DNA of 64,000 nucleotides from Deinococcus aerophilus (lineage in GTDB: Bacteria; Deinococcota; Deinococci; Deinococcales; Deinococcaceae): contig NZ_BMOM01000001.1 of the NCBI RefSeq assembly GCF_014647075.1, forward strand, positions 1 to 64,000, written 5' to 3'. Of the stretch, positions 50,224 through 60,005 are shown piece by piece. The stretch's first letter is position 1; each line of letters opens with the position of its first letter. A model generated the notes under the pieces. That model saw only the letters and a program-made list of their open reading frames with translations, ran no database searches and was not told the DNA's origin. The translations under genes were made by a program, and so were the position numbers.

Positions 50224-50440
50224 TCAGCCGGGTGCCACAGGCTGACTGGACGCTGTCCCCAGCCGCTCCAGGCACCCCCGCACAAAGGCCGTGGCCTGTG
50301 CCCGCACCCCGGATTCAAGGTCGGTGAGCGGGACGGCGAGGTCCGGGGCGTGCTGGATCAGGGCCGTCAGCCGGGGCTGCACGCTGGTGTCCGGGGTGGG
50401 GGCGGTACCCACAAAGGTGTCATGCCCCGGCACGGTTGTC
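50224..50440 (-). pseudogene. orphan coding fragment after the uridine kinase remnant
   Basis: A stretch of about 70 codons in the frame of the N-terminal uridine kinase part, with coding-like composition (RLTALIQHAPDLAVPLTDLESG, AFVRGCLERLG) but no start codon of its own. It could be a decayed downstream gene or the tail of the disrupted kinase. Not recognised. Confidence 0.3.
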
Positions 50441-51073
50441 CGCGAGCACGAAGGGCGCGTGCAGGTCGTTGTGGTCCACCACCACGCCCGCCCAGGCCTG
50501 GGGCTGCGCTTCACGGAAGTACAGCCGGTAGCCCTCCACATACCGGCGGTTGCTCTCGGCGTGCGGGTCGGGTGAGCCGTAACCGGGGCCCCGAGCGGTA
50601 CCGAGACCGCGAACTCCACCTGCAGAAAGATGGAGTCGTACCACACTCCGCGCAACTCCGGGCGGTGCGGGAACAGACCATCCACGAGCAGGACGTGGCC
50701 GGGCCGGGCGGTGCGGACCTCCTGGACCACCGGCCGGTCGGCGGCCACGTCGAGAAGGGCGGTACGGTAGTGCAGAGAACCGCCCGGTCCCAGGGGCTCG
50801 AGCAGAGCGGACTTCAGCCCCGCAAGGTCGTGGGGACCGCGGTAGAAGCCCTCGGGCGAGTCCCGACCCCGCCGGTAGCGCACCGCCCGCGGGTGGTGAA
50901 GGTCATCGGCGCTGGCCCGGATCACGGTGTGGTTTTGCCCACGCAGCATGTCGGCCAGCTCGTCGGCGAAGCGCGCCGTCCACTCCGTCCACCGCCACGC
51001 GCAGCACGGGCTGCGCCGGTTGCCGGGCCAGCCGCTGCGCGAGCCGCTCAAGCAACGCCCGCCGGTTCGTCAA
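50420..51073 (-). pseudogene. disrupted uridine kinase family gene
   Basis: Reading frames for a uridine kinase-like P-loop protein are split over three frames. The start region (TTG at 51073, overlapping the TelA-like stop) encodes NRRALLERLAQRLARQPAQPVLRVAVDGVDGA. At about 50970 the frame shifts exactly where GKTT of Walker A should follow, as if about 11 bases are missing. A middle piece follows (FADELADMLRGQ to LQVEFAVSVP), then at about 50595 a second shift leads into GYGSPDPHAESNRRYVEGYRLYF and ends VVVDHNDLHAPFVLADNRAGA. Without the P-loop lysine the protein could not bind ATP. A sequencing error could explain one shift but not the lost motif easily. Confidence 0.75.
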
Positions 51074-52299
51074 AGCTTCAGCTCGCCCTCGCGGGTCACG
51101 TTCAGGCCCTGGGCGACTTCACGGGCCACCCCCTGGCGCTCGCGGTCCAGGTAGGTCTGGGCCTGGGCCACCTCCTTGTCCAGCACGTGCATGGTCTCGG
51201 AAAAGCGTTCCAGGGCCTGCTGGCGGTAGCTGCTGATGGCGTCCAGTGCGCCGTACACGTCGCGGAAAGCTCCCTGGATGATCTGCGGGTCCACCGTGGC
51301 GCTCGCGGCCTGGCGCTGGATCTCGGTAGACTGCTGCTTGAGCAGGCTGGCCGTGGAGCCGATCATCTTGCCGGTCGTGTCGTTCAGGGCGGTGACCTGT
51401 CCCAGCACCGCGCCCTGGGTGCCCAGCGCCTGCGACACCATCAGCGCGGTCTTCAGGGCGCTGACGGTGGTGGTGGTGGCGCGGTCCACGCCCTTGATGA
51501 GTTCCAGGTTGTTGCGCCGCACCAGATCCAGCGCGAGGTAGCCCTGGATGCTCACGGCGAGCTGGGTCAGCAGGTCGGTCACGCGCTGGCGCACCGCGAA
51601 CAGCAGTTCCTCGCTGACCATGCGGGCCTTTTCCGGGTCGGTGGTCTGCAACTCGGCCAGACGTTCGGTCAGGGCCTGATCCACCGCCTTGCCCACGTGG
51701 GCGTACTGCCGCAGCTTCTGCATGGTCTCCCACAGGTGCAGCTTCTCGGTCTCGATGGTCGCGTTGTCGCGCCGCAGCTCGTCCTGACCGCGGTACAGCG
51801 CCTCCAGGATACCGTTGAGGTGCGCCTGCGCACTCTGGTACTTGTCCATCGCGTTCTGGACCTTCTTCGCGCCCGGCAGAAGGCCAAACAGACGCCGCGG
51901 CGTGGGCGCGCGGCTGGGGTCCAGGTCCTCCACGGTGCGGCGCAGGTCGGTCAGGCTGTTGAGAATGTCGCTGCCCTCGGCGAGTGCGCCGCTGCGGGTG
52001 GCGCGCAGCGGGCGGTCGAGCATGCGGTTGCTCGTCTGCGCTGCGGCCCGCTGCTCGGGCAGGCCCAGGTCATGCACGGCGTCGAGCTTGCGCTTGAACT
52101 CGGGGCTATGGGTACCGGCGTTCAGCACGTCCACCGCAAAGGCGCGTGCCATGTCCTCCAGCCGGGCGCGGTCCTCGGGCGACAGGGGCACCATTTCCGG
52201 CGCGTCGTCGGGGGCCACGTTCCTCACCGCCGCCGGGGCGCTCAGGGTGGATTCGGGCGGGGTCAGCGGTCCGGGCTTGCCGTCAGTCATGCCTTCCAT
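51070..52299 (-). CDS. telA: TelA-like toxic anion resistance protein
   Basis: A 409-residue protein of the TelA/KlaA family. It is almost entirely helical with repeated heptad-like stretches and the family strings LHLWETMQKLRQYAHVGKAVDQAL, VTDLLTQLAVSIQGYLALDLVRRNNLELIKGVDRATTTTVSAL, and a C-terminal YRQQALERFSETMHVLDKEV. Members are linked to tellurite resistance and often sit with TerD-type genes, none of which is here. ATG 52299 is used; an in-frame ATG at 52290 is equally possible. Confidence 0.9.
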   Translation of the reverse strand: MEGMTDGKPGPLTPPESTLSAPAAVRNVAPDDAPEMVPLSPEDRARLEDMARAFAVDVLNAGTHSPEFKRKLDAVHDLGLPEQRAAAQTSNRMLDRPLRATRSGALAEGSDILNSLTDLRRTVEDLDPSRAPTPRRLFGLLPGAKKVQNAMDKYQSAQAHLNGILEALYRGQDELRRDNATIETEKLHLWETMQKLRQYAHVGKAVDQALTERLAELQTTDPEKARMVSEELLFAVRQRVTDLLTQLAVSIQGYLALDLVRRNNLELIKGVDRATTTTVSALKTALMVSQALGTQGAVLGQVTALNDTTGKMIGSTASLLKQQSTEIQRQAASATVDPQIIQGAFRDVYGALDAISSYRQQALERFSETMHVLDKEVAQAQTYLDRERQGVAREVAQGLNVTREGELKL

Positions 52300-52418
52300 T
52301 ACGCACCCAAACGGTGAGGGGTTGCATCCGGCAAAAGGCGGATCGGGGTGTGGACCGTGCGTGTGGGCGGATGGGAGGCGGGAGACGGCGGGGTCCGCGC
52401 CCTTTCCCCGGTGGTGGC

Positions 52419-52985
52419 TCAGCGCACCGTTACCGTAAAGTCCGCCGGACGGATCAGCACGCCCGCGCCGTCGAACACGCTGCGCAGGGTGTAGGTACCG
52501 GCGGGCAACGGCTGGCCCTGGATGCCCTGGCCCTCCCAGCGAATCTTCTGCAGCTCCGTCGTCTGTCCCGGATCCACGTCGGTGACCACCAGCTGCAGCG
52601 TGCATACGGTGTTCTGCGGATTGGGCCGGATGACCTGTCCCGCCGCGTTCACAACCTCGAAGCGCACGTTGCACGCGCCGTGTTCCAGATGAATCGCCTC
52701 GCTGCCGGTGTTTGTAAGGGTCACGGCCCAGGTGTTCGGCTGGCCCGCCCGAATGGTGGCCGGCCCGACGAGCTGCGCCCTGTGCGGCCGCGCCAGCGGC
52801 GGATTCCGGGCCGGCAGCGTGCTGACCGTGGGTGGAACCATGGGCGCGGGCGGGGCAGACTCCGGAGCGGGCGTGGCCGGGGCGCCGCTCCGGAGCGGCA
52901 GGGCCGGAATGTCCTGAACGCTGATCTGTGCGGATCCCAGGCCTGCGCCGAGCAGGGCCAGCGTGAACAGCAGATGTCGGCTCAT
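52419..52985 (-). CDS. BsuPI-domain exoprotein
   Basis: A 188-residue secreted protein: signal peptide at about residues 1-19 (LLFTLALLGAGLGSAQ), a 50-residue Pro/Ala-rich linker, then an Ig-like BsuPI (intracellular proteinase inhibitor) domain: NTWAVTLTNTGSEAIHLEHGACNVRFEVVNAAGQVI ... LPAGTYTLRSVFDG. The two cysteines (ACNVRF, TVCTLQ) could bond. The 1412 residues upstream in the same frame are a chance open frame antisense to serS and other genes. Confidence 0.8.
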   Translation of the reverse strand: MSRHLLFTLALLGAGLGSAQISVQDIPALPLRSGAPATPAPESAPPAPMVPPTVSTLPARNPPLARPHRAQLVGPATIRAGQPNTWAVTLTNTGSEAIHLEHGACNVRFEVVNAAGQVIRPNPQNTVCTLQLVVTDVDPGQTTELQKIRWEGQGIQGQPLPAGTYTLRSVFDGAGVLIRPADFTVTVR

Positions 52986-53122
52986 GGCTCCACCCTGCCT
53001 GCGTGGGCCTGACGCCGGGTGAGGCGCGGTGAAGGCGGCGTTAAACCAATCCAGGGACGCCCTGGGCCGCCGGGGCGGGCGGGTCCAGGAGGACGGTGAG
53101 GACGTCCCCGGCACAGAGCTTC

Positions 53123-53128
53123 TATACT
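53123..53128 (+). promoter_or_regulatory. -10 box of gatC-serS
   Basis: TATACT, 7 nt before the ATG at 53136. Confidence 0.65.
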
Positions 53129-53135
53129 TCCCCCC

Positions 53136-53426
53136 ATGATTGACGCGGCCCAGATCGAACACCTCGCCACCCTGGCGAGGCTGGAACTCACCCCCGAGGA
53201 GCGCGGGGCAATGCACGAAGACCTCAACCGCGTGCTGGGCTACTTCGAGCAGCTGCGCGCGGTGGACACCAGCGGCGTGGAGGAGATGCAGCGTCCCGTG
53301 GATCTGGTGAACGTCCTGCGCGACGACGTGCCCGGCGAGGCGTTCTCCGTGGACGTGGTGCGCGCTCTGGCTCCCGAGACCCAGGACGGATTCATCCGCG
53401 TGCCCCGCACGGTCGAGGCCGAGTAG
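53136..53426 (+). CDS. gatC: glutamyl/aspartyl-tRNA amidotransferase subunit C
   Basis: Small assembly subunit of GatCAB, which amidates Glu-tRNA-Gln or Asp-tRNA-Asn. The 96-residue protein has [43 protein letters not shown] and the C-terminal FIRVPRTVE. Deinococcus uses the transamidation route for Asn-tRNA, in line with this gene. gatA and gatB are not in the window. The stop codon abuts the serS start. Confidence 0.93.
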   Translation: MIDAAQIEHLATLARLELTPEERGAMHEDLNRVLGYFEQLRAVDTSGVEEMQRPVDLVNVLRDDVPGEAFSVDVVRALAPETQDGFIRVPRTVEAE

Positions 53427-54704
<1,278 letters not shown>

Positions 54705-54797
54705 GCCACGGGCCGGTCCCGGAAACAGGGGATACCGGAAGCGGCGGGCCGGGGACGTTCTGAAGATTTGGCGCAGGCCGCGGTCCGGCGGGAACGC

Positions 54798-54803
54798 TAC
54801 GCT
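54798..54803 (+). promoter_or_regulatory. -10 box of protease-nuclease gene
   Basis: TACGCT, 6 nt before the ATG at 54810; it favours this start over the in-frame start at 54768. Confidence 0.55.
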
Positions 54804-54809
54804 GCCCGC

Positions 54810-56780
54810 ATGGACATTCCGCCCGAGGTGCTCAAAGAAACGCAGGCCCGCTTTGTCGGGCGGGACTCCGTGCGGACGCACACCCTCGAGCGCCTGGGGG
54901 TGGGTGGGCCGCTCGCGGCGGAAACCCAGGCGCGGGTCCAGGGCCGCCTGACCCGGCTGGGGGTGCCGTTTCCGGACGCCTGCGCCCTGTCCGAGGGCCG
55001 CGAGACCATGCTGGAGGTGGCCGGGCGCCTGCCGGGCGACACCCGCATTCAGATGGAACGCATCCTGGGTGCCAACGATCTGGTGGGGGTGGCGTACCTG
55101 GACCTGGCCCGCGCCGCCGCGCAGGCGGTGGGCCGGGTGGTGCTGCGGGACCGCCGCGGCCGCACGGTGGGCTTCGGGACCGGGTGGCTGTGCAGCCCGC
55201 GCGCCATCTTGACCAACCACCACGTTCTCGAGGACGCCGCGAGCGCGCGGCTCTCGGTGATCGAGTTCAATTATGAGCTCAGGCCCGACGGCTCGCTGAG
55301 CACCCCGGTCACGCTGCCGCTGGACCCCGATACGCTGTTCCTGACCTCGCAGGCGTTGGACTACTCGCTGGTGGCGGTGCGCGGAGACACCTCGGCCTTC
55401 GGCTGGCTGCCGCTGTATGCCAGCGTGGACAAGACCGTGCTGGGCGAGGCCCTGAGCATCGTGCAGCACCCGGGTGGCGAGCCCAAGCAGGTGGCGCTGC
55501 GCGAGAACCGGCTGGTGGACCTGTTGCCCGACTTCCTGCACTACGAGACCGACACCGCCCCGGGCAGCAGCGGCAGTCCGGTGTTCAACGACGCGTGGGA
55601 GGTCGTCGCCCTGCACCACAGCGGCGTGCCGCGCACCGACGCCCAGGGCCGCACCCTGAGGCGCGACGGCCAGCCCATGCAGCCCGGAGACCCCGACAGC
55701 GCCATCGAGTGGATTGCCAACGAGGGAGTGCGGGTCAGCCGCCTGCTGAGCGACCTGCGCGCCCGCCCCGACGCGGCCGGCAACCCCCTCGTGGCCGAGG
55801 TGCTGACCCCCAGCCGTCCGCCCCCCCTGGCCCTCTCTCCCGCCGCGCCGCCTGTGGGCCGCGCGGCCGAGGCGGTCAGCGCCGTGGACCTGGGCCTCGT
55901 CACCCCCGGCCCGGACGGGGTGGTGAGCTGGCCCGTGACCCTGAGGCTGCAGGTCCGGGGAGGAGAGGCGGGGCCGCCCCCACCGCCCGTGTCGTCCGCC
56001 CCGCGGCCCGCCCCCGCCGCCTATCTTGGTCCGCAGGACGCAGCGGCGGCGGCCGCCTACTACGCGGGTCTGACCCCGGGGGGCGACCCACAGGCCCGCT
56101 TCGTGGAACTGTCGCAACTGCTGACGCGCACCCACACGCACACGCCGCGCTACAACCCTGCCGCGGAGCTGTACCCGCACGTAGACGTGTGGCCCGACGG
56201 GCGGCTGCGCAGCCTGTACAGCGCCCGCGAACACCGCCCCGAAGAGCTGATTGCCGCCGACCGGGCCGCGCAGGCGCGCCGCACCGAGCTGGCCGCCCGC
56301 GAGGGCCTGAGCGTTGACACGCTGGAAGACGCGTTTCCGTACAACTGCGAACACGTGGTGCCGCAGAGCTGGTTTGGCAAGCGCGAGCCGATGCGCGGCG
56401 ACCTGCACCACCTGTTTGCCTGCGAACCCGACTGCAACTCGTTCCGGGGCAACACGCCGTACTTCGATTTTCCCGACTACGGCGAGGCCCTCAGAAGCGA
56501 CTGCGGCCGGCGCGATCCCGGCGAGTTCGAGCCTGCCCACGGCAAGGGCGCGGCGGCACGGGCCACCCTGTACTTTCTGCTGCGCTATCCCGGGGTGGTG
56601 CGGCAGTACGCCGAGCGCCACCTGCAGACCCTGCTCGCTTGGCACGCAGCCCAGCCGCCCGGGGACTGGGAGCGGCACCGCAACGCCGAGATCTTCACGC
56701 GCCAGGGCAACCGCAATCCGCTGATTGACCATCCCGGGTGGGCCGGAGACATCGCGTTCTCGGAGGGGTTGGGGCGCTGA
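54810..56780 (+). CDS. trypsin-like serine protease fused to endonuclease I domain
   Basis: A 656-residue two-enzyme protein. Residues 1-95 are a helical N-terminal region not recognised. A trypsin-like domain follows with a complete triad: H138 (ILTNHHVLED), D184 (ALDYSLVAV) and S254 (APGSSGSPVFN). A Pro/Ala linker spans about 345-410. The C-terminal domain matches endonuclease I (EndA/NucM, beta-beta-alpha-Me): YNCEHVVPQSWFGKREPMRGDLHHLF with H515, then DCNSFRGNTPYFDF and the terminal RNPLIDHPGWA. EndA-type nucleases are normally secreted, but no signal peptide or membrane segment is visible, so the protein is probably cytoplasmic. Transcribed alone from a leaderless promoter; a DinB gene follows with its own promoter. 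Confidence 0.87.
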   Translation: MDIPPEVLKETQARFVGRDSVRTHTLERLGVGGPLAAETQARVQGRLTRLGVPFPDACALSEGRETMLEVAGRLPGDTRIQMERILGANDLVGVAYLDLARAAAQAVGRVVLRDRRGRTVGFGTGWLCSPRAILTNHHVLEDAASARLSVIEFNYELRPDGSLSTPVTLPLDPDTLFLTSQALDYSLVAVRGDTSAFGWLPLYASVDKTVLGEALSIVQHPGGEPKQVALRENRLVDLLPDFLHYETDTAPGSSGSPVFNDAWEVVALHHSGVPRTDAQGRTLRRDGQPMQPGDPDSAIEWIANEGVRVSRLLSDLRARPDAAGNPLVAEVLTPSRPPPLALSPAAPPVGRAAEAVSAVDLGLVTPGPDGVVSWPVTLRLQVRGGEAGPPPPPVSSAPRPAPAAYLGPQDAAAAAAYYAGLTPGGDPQARFVELSQLLTRTHTHTPRYNPAAELYPHVDVWPDGRLRSLYSAREHRPEELIAADRAAQARRTELAAREGLSVDTLEDAFPYNCEHVVPQSWFGKREPMRGDLHHLFACEPDCNSFRGNTPYFDFPDYGEALRSDCGRRDPGEFEPAHGKGAAARATLYFLLRYPGVVRQYAERHLQTLLAWHAAQPPGDWERHRNAEIFTRQGNRNPLIDHPGWAGDIAFSEGLGR

Positions 56781-56796
56781 ACAATGGGCGGCCCTG

Positions 56797-56802
56797 TAAA
56801 CT
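56797..56802 (+). promoter_or_regulatory. -10 box of second DinB gene
   Basis: TAAACT, 6 nt before the ATG at 56809. Confidence 0.55.
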
Positions 56803-56808
56803 GAGCGC

Positions 56809-57330
56809 ATGACACAACCTTTGCTGGACGCCTCCTCGCTGCGCTTCGTGGGGGAAACGCCCGGGGAAGTTCGCGTGCGCCTGAGCACCGAACTCGACCG
56901 CCTGGAAGCCCACCTGCGCGGCCGCGCCCACGACTGGTCCACCGCGCAGCCCGGACGCGAGTGGTCGCCCGCCCAGGAGGCCGAACACGTCATGAAGATC
57001 GACGACAGCATCGTGCCCCTGCTGCGGCTGCTGCTGTCGGACAAACCGCTGCGGCCCATGCCCCAGATTCCCGGTGAGCTGAAAGACGGCAAGCGCCAGG
57101 CTCCACCGATGACGCTGCCGGGCGAGGACGGCCTGCCCTTCGAAGCCCTGGACACCACCTGGGCTGAACACCGGACCCGCCTGGAGGAGATGGCCGCCCG
57201 CGTGGAGCCCACGCCGGGCCGCACCTTCTGGCATCAGTTTCTGGGCGAGCTCGACGCCCTGGACTGGCTGCGGATGGTCGTTGCCCACATCCGCGCCCAC
57301 CGCAAGCTGCTTGAGCAGAGTGCTGCGTGA
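56809..57330 (+). CDS. DinB family protein
   Basis: A 173-residue helical-bundle protein of the DinB/YfiT superfamily: EWSPAQEAEHVMKIDDSIV with the first histidine (about residue 63) and DWLRMVVAHIRAHRKLLEQ with the HxxxH pair near the C terminus. This is the DinB_2 pattern of possible metal-dependent thiol transferases. It ends in a 4-base overlap with the next gene, so the two are coupled. Confidence 0.85.
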   Translation: MTQPLLDASSLRFVGETPGEVRVRLSTELDRLEAHLRGRAHDWSTAQPGREWSPAQEAEHVMKIDDSIVPLLRLLLSDKPLRPMPQIPGELKDGKRQAPPMTLPGEDGLPFEALDTTWAEHRTRLEEMAARVEPTPGRTFWHQFLGELDALDWLRMVVAHIRAHRKLLEQSAA

Positions 57331-57764
57331 GCAGTCCACCGACCCCGGGCGACAAGGGGGTGCGCGGCCACGAGCTGGACCTGCACGTCACCTTCACGCA
57401 CCCGCTGCCCGAGGCCCAGGCCCTGGCGGCGCTGCTTGTGCTGGACGGTTTCCGGGTGGAACTGTACCGACCCCATCCCGCGCCCACCCGGCCGGCTGGC
57501 GAGGCGGTGCCGGTGCCGGCCGAGGCCCCGCCCATTCCCTCGGCCCGCCTGACCGGTCCGCTGCATGACCCGGAAGCGGTGCGCGCGGGCCTCTCGGCGC
57601 TGCTGGGCAAGGACGCCCGCTACGTCGAGGTGGGCCTGCGCGGCTTTCTGCGCAGCGCCACCGGCCAGACCGAGTGGATGCCGTGGCGCACCAACCGGGT
57701 GCTGAAGCGGGCCGAGGCGGGGCAGGTGGCCTTCGAGCCGGCCGTCCGCTACGTGCTGGAGTAG
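57327..57764 (+). CDS. hypothetical protein coupled to DinB
   Basis: A 145-residue protein starting at a GTG that overlaps the DinB stop (GTGA). The N-terminal half has a beta-alpha-beta look (DLHVTFTHPLPEAQALAALLVLDGFRVELYRP), a Pro-rich middle, and a C-terminal half with LSALLGKDARYVEVGLRGFLRS and EWMPWRTNRVLKRAEAG. No family recognised. Context suggests a partner or regulator of the DinB protein. Confidence 0.65.
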   Translation: MSSPPTPGDKGVRGHELDLHVTFTHPLPEAQALAALLVLDGFRVELYRPHPAPTRPAGEAVPVPAEAPPIPSARLTGPLHDPEAVRAGLSALLGKDARYVEVGLRGFLRSATGQTEWMPWRTNRVLKRAEAGQVAFEPAVRYVLE

Positions 57765-57789
57765 CGGAGAATGGAGGCGCGGGGGCAGG

Positions 57790-58068
57790 TCAGGCGCTGA
57801 GCGGCAGCACCAGCGCGCGGGCCTTGGCGCCGTTCCGGTGGGGGTGCAGCGCCAGCACCTGCAACTGGACCTCGGGACGCAGCAGGTAGGGCAGAACGGT
57901 GTGGCTCAGGGTATTCAGGGCGTGTCCGGCGTCGGCCAGCGGGCAGCCGCGCAGCACCAGCACGGCGTGGGTGCTGTCCTGGTTGACCCAGACATCAACC
58001 GTGATTTCCAGGTCGGTGCCGTGGGCCGTGCGGAACTCGAAGGGGTGGGCGCGCCGGAGCGGGTGCAT
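57790..58068 (-). CDS. hypothetical protein
   Basis: A 92-residue protein with beta-rich pattern (TDLEITVDVWVNQDSTHAVLVLRGCPLADAGHALNTL, VQLQVLALHPH). Start 58068 is chosen for the AAGGATG sequence about 8 nt upstream; the in-frame ATG at 58122 would add 18 residues. Family not recognised. The 251-base gap upstream, to the divergent gene at 58320, shows no further coding or RNA feature. Confidence 0.6.
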   Translation of the reverse strand: MHPLRRAHPFEFRTAHGTDLEITVDVWVNQDSTHAVLVLRGCPLADAGHALNTLSHTVLPYLLRPEVQLQVLALHPHRNGAKARALVLPLSA

Positions 58069-58307
58069 GGTGAATTCACATCCTTGGGGGAAGGGGTGAG
58101 GACAAGACGGAAGCGGGGTCACCCAGGCGGGACCACGGGGACGGGGAAACGCTGGGTTGTTGAGCTGAGTCCATCGTAGCGGGAAACAGACCGTCCTTTT
58201 GTCCCGGCCCGGCAGCGGCGGTCACTGCTGCGGGCCTTGGCCTTCCCTTCGTGCAATAAGGCGTGCAAAAGGCATGAACTTCACGCCGGGCCCGGCCCGC
58301 TCCCCGC

Positions 58308-58313
58308 TACACT
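58308..58313 (+). promoter_or_regulatory. -10 box of the gene upstream of comF
   Basis: TACACT, 6 nt before the ATG at 58320. Confidence 0.6.
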
Positions 58314-58319
58314 CGGGCC

Positions 58320-58844
58320 ATGAGTGCTGCGCCCGTCTCCGAGATGCTGCGTGAATACCAGGGCTACGTGCTTGCCTACCGTCTGCGCGCCGCCGTGGGC
58401 GGGCGGGTCGCGCCTGCCGGGGCGCAGCTCAGCCTCGCCGAGTACGCCGCCACCCGTATCGAGCGCCAGGATCTGGCCCGCAGCCTGGTGAAGAAGGGAC
58501 TGGATTCCGGACGCATGCGCCGGCTGGACGCGCTCTCGGACGTGCTGATGTTCGGGTTCTGGCTGAATCCGGCCGAGGTGGCGGCCTTTCTGCGTGCCGC
58601 CATCCGCGAGGGCAGTCACCCGGCGCTGGGCCACCCGGACGCCTTCGCCGCGCTGCTCACCCACACCGAGCGCCAGCGCCTGGGCGAGGGCGGCGTGCAG
58701 CGGGTCTGCGCGCACCACCTCGCCTGCCTGACGCTCGCCGCCCCCATGCTCGACCCCGACGGTCTGTCCCGCGCGTGGCAGCGCATCGAGGACACCGTGC
58801 CGCCCCTGTTTCTGGATGAACTGGTGGGAACCGGCGCCGTGTGA
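58320..58844 (+). CDS. hypothetical protein upstream of comF
   Basis: A 174-residue all-helical looking soluble protein without signal peptide or membrane segment. It has a basic central part (RIERQDLARSLVKKGLDSGRMRRLDALSDVLMFGFWLNPAEVAAFLRAAIREG) and two adjacent histidines (CAHHLACL). I do not recognise the family. comF starts 13 nt downstream on the same strand, so a link to DNA uptake is conceivable. Confidence 0.65.
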   Translation: MSAAPVSEMLREYQGYVLAYRLRAAVGGRVAPAGAQLSLAEYAATRIERQDLARSLVKKGLDSGRMRRLDALSDVLMFGFWLNPAEVAAFLRAAIREGSHPALGHPDAFAALLTHTERQRLGEGGVQRVCAHHLACLTLAAPMLDPDGLSRAWQRIEDTVPPLFLDELVGTGAV

Positions 58845-58857
58845 GCGTGACCGCAAC

Positions 58858-59502
58858 ATGACGCCGGGTCCGGGCGGACTGTGGAACGGGCTGTGGCGGG
58901 CGCTGCTGCCCCGGGCATGTCCGGGATGTGCCGCGCAGCTGGGCGCCGAGGTGGGCCTGTGCCGTGGGTGCCGGGCCGACCTGCACGCCACGGTTGAAAG
59001 CCACAGCCCGCTGCGCCCCCGTCCCGGGCCTCATCTGGTCACGCTGGGCCGCTACCGTGGCGTCAACCGCCGCGTCGTCCGCGCCCTGAAGTTCGGGGAC
59101 GCGCGTGATCTGGCCGGCGTGCTGGGCACGGCGCTGGGCCGGGGCGTGCCGGGGGAGTGGGGTGTGCGGGCGGTGGTGCCGGTGCCGCTGCATCCGTCCC
59201 GGCAGCGCGAGCGCGGCTTCAATCAGGCCGAATTGCTCGGGCGGGCGGTGGCTCGGGAACTGGGTGTGCCCTGCCTGAACGCCCTGGAGCGCACCCGCGC
59301 GACCCGGCAGCAGGCCCGCCGAAGTGCGGCCGAGCGCGACGACCTGCGCGGGGCCTTTGCGGTTAGGCCCGGTGTCCTGCCCACCGGACCGCTGCTGCTC
59401 CTCGACGATGTGCTGACGACCGGACACACCCTGCTGGCCTGCCAGGAGGCCCTGCACGCGGCGGGGGCCGGCGAGGTGTACGTGGCGGTGGTGGCCCGCT
59501 GA
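58858..59502 (+). CDS. comF: ComF family phosphoribosyltransferase-like protein
   Basis: Needed for natural transformation, probably linking DNA uptake to the primosome. The 214-residue protein has an N-terminal zinc knuckle of four cysteines (ACPGCAAQ...LCRGCRADL, residues 20-40), VVPVPLHPSRQRERGFNQAELLGRAVA, and the PRT loop LLLLDDVLTTGHTLLACQ near residue 183. Start may alternatively be an upstream GTG. It is in tandem with an unknown gene. Confidence 0.92.
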   Translation: MTPGPGGLWNGLWRALLPRACPGCAAQLGAEVGLCRGCRADLHATVESHSPLRPRPGPHLVTLGRYRGVNRRVVRALKFGDARDLAGVLGTALGRGVPGEWGVRAVVPVPLHPSRQRERGFNQAELLGRAVARELGVPCLNALERTRATRQQARRSAAERDDLRGAFAVRPGVLPTGPLLLLDDVLTTGHTLLACQEALHAAGAGEVYVAVVAR

Positions 59503-59530
59503 GGGGCGGCCCGGACCGCCCGCTCCCCTC

Positions 59531-59941
59531 CTAGCCGTCTACCTGCTCGCGCAGCCACAGCATCAGAGCCTGTGCGCTGGCCGGGTTGGTCGCCAGCGGG
59601 ATGTCGTGAACATCGCACAGCCGCACCAGGGCACTGACGTCCGGCTCGTGCGGCTGTGCGGTCAACGGGTCGCGGAAGAAAAAGACCGCGAGCACCCGCT
59701 CCTCGGCGAGCCGCGCGCCGATCTGCTGGTCGCCGCCCAGCGGGCCCGACAGCACCCGCTCGACCTGCAGTCCCGTCTGTTTGTGCAGAATGCCGCCGGT
59801 CGTGCCGGTTGCCACCAGATGAAAGCGCCCCAGCACCTCGCGGTGGCTCAGGGCGAACATGGCCAGTTCCAACTTCTTCTTGTCGTGCGCGATCAGGGCC
59901 ACCTGCCGCGAACCCGATCTGCTGCCGTCCGTCCCGGTCAT
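59531..59941 (-). CDS. mgsA: methylglyoxal synthase
   Basis: Converts dihydroxyacetone phosphate to methylglyoxal, an overflow bypass of glycolysis. The 136-residue protein has [26 protein letters not shown], the catalytic aspartate in [58 protein letters not shown]. Ten extra polar residues precede the fold. Convergent with comF. Confidence 0.94.
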   Translation of the reverse strand: MTGTDGSRSGSRQVALIAHDKKKLELAMFALSHREVLGRFHLVATGTTGGILHKQTGLQVERVLSGPLGGDQQIGARLAEERVLAVFFFRDPLTAQPHEPDVSALVRLCDVHDIPLATNPASAQALMLWLREQVDG

Positions 59942-60005
59942 GGCGGCATTCTTTCATGGCGGCTGCGGCGCGGCGCGGGTTGTCTTGCGCTCTGCGCCGC
60001 AGGCC

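Noticed and set aside
50224..51051. A single intact protein of 275 residues on the minus strand.
   Set aside because: Its start region and the stretch after about 50595 are out of frame with the uridine kinase family sequence, which continues in other frames.
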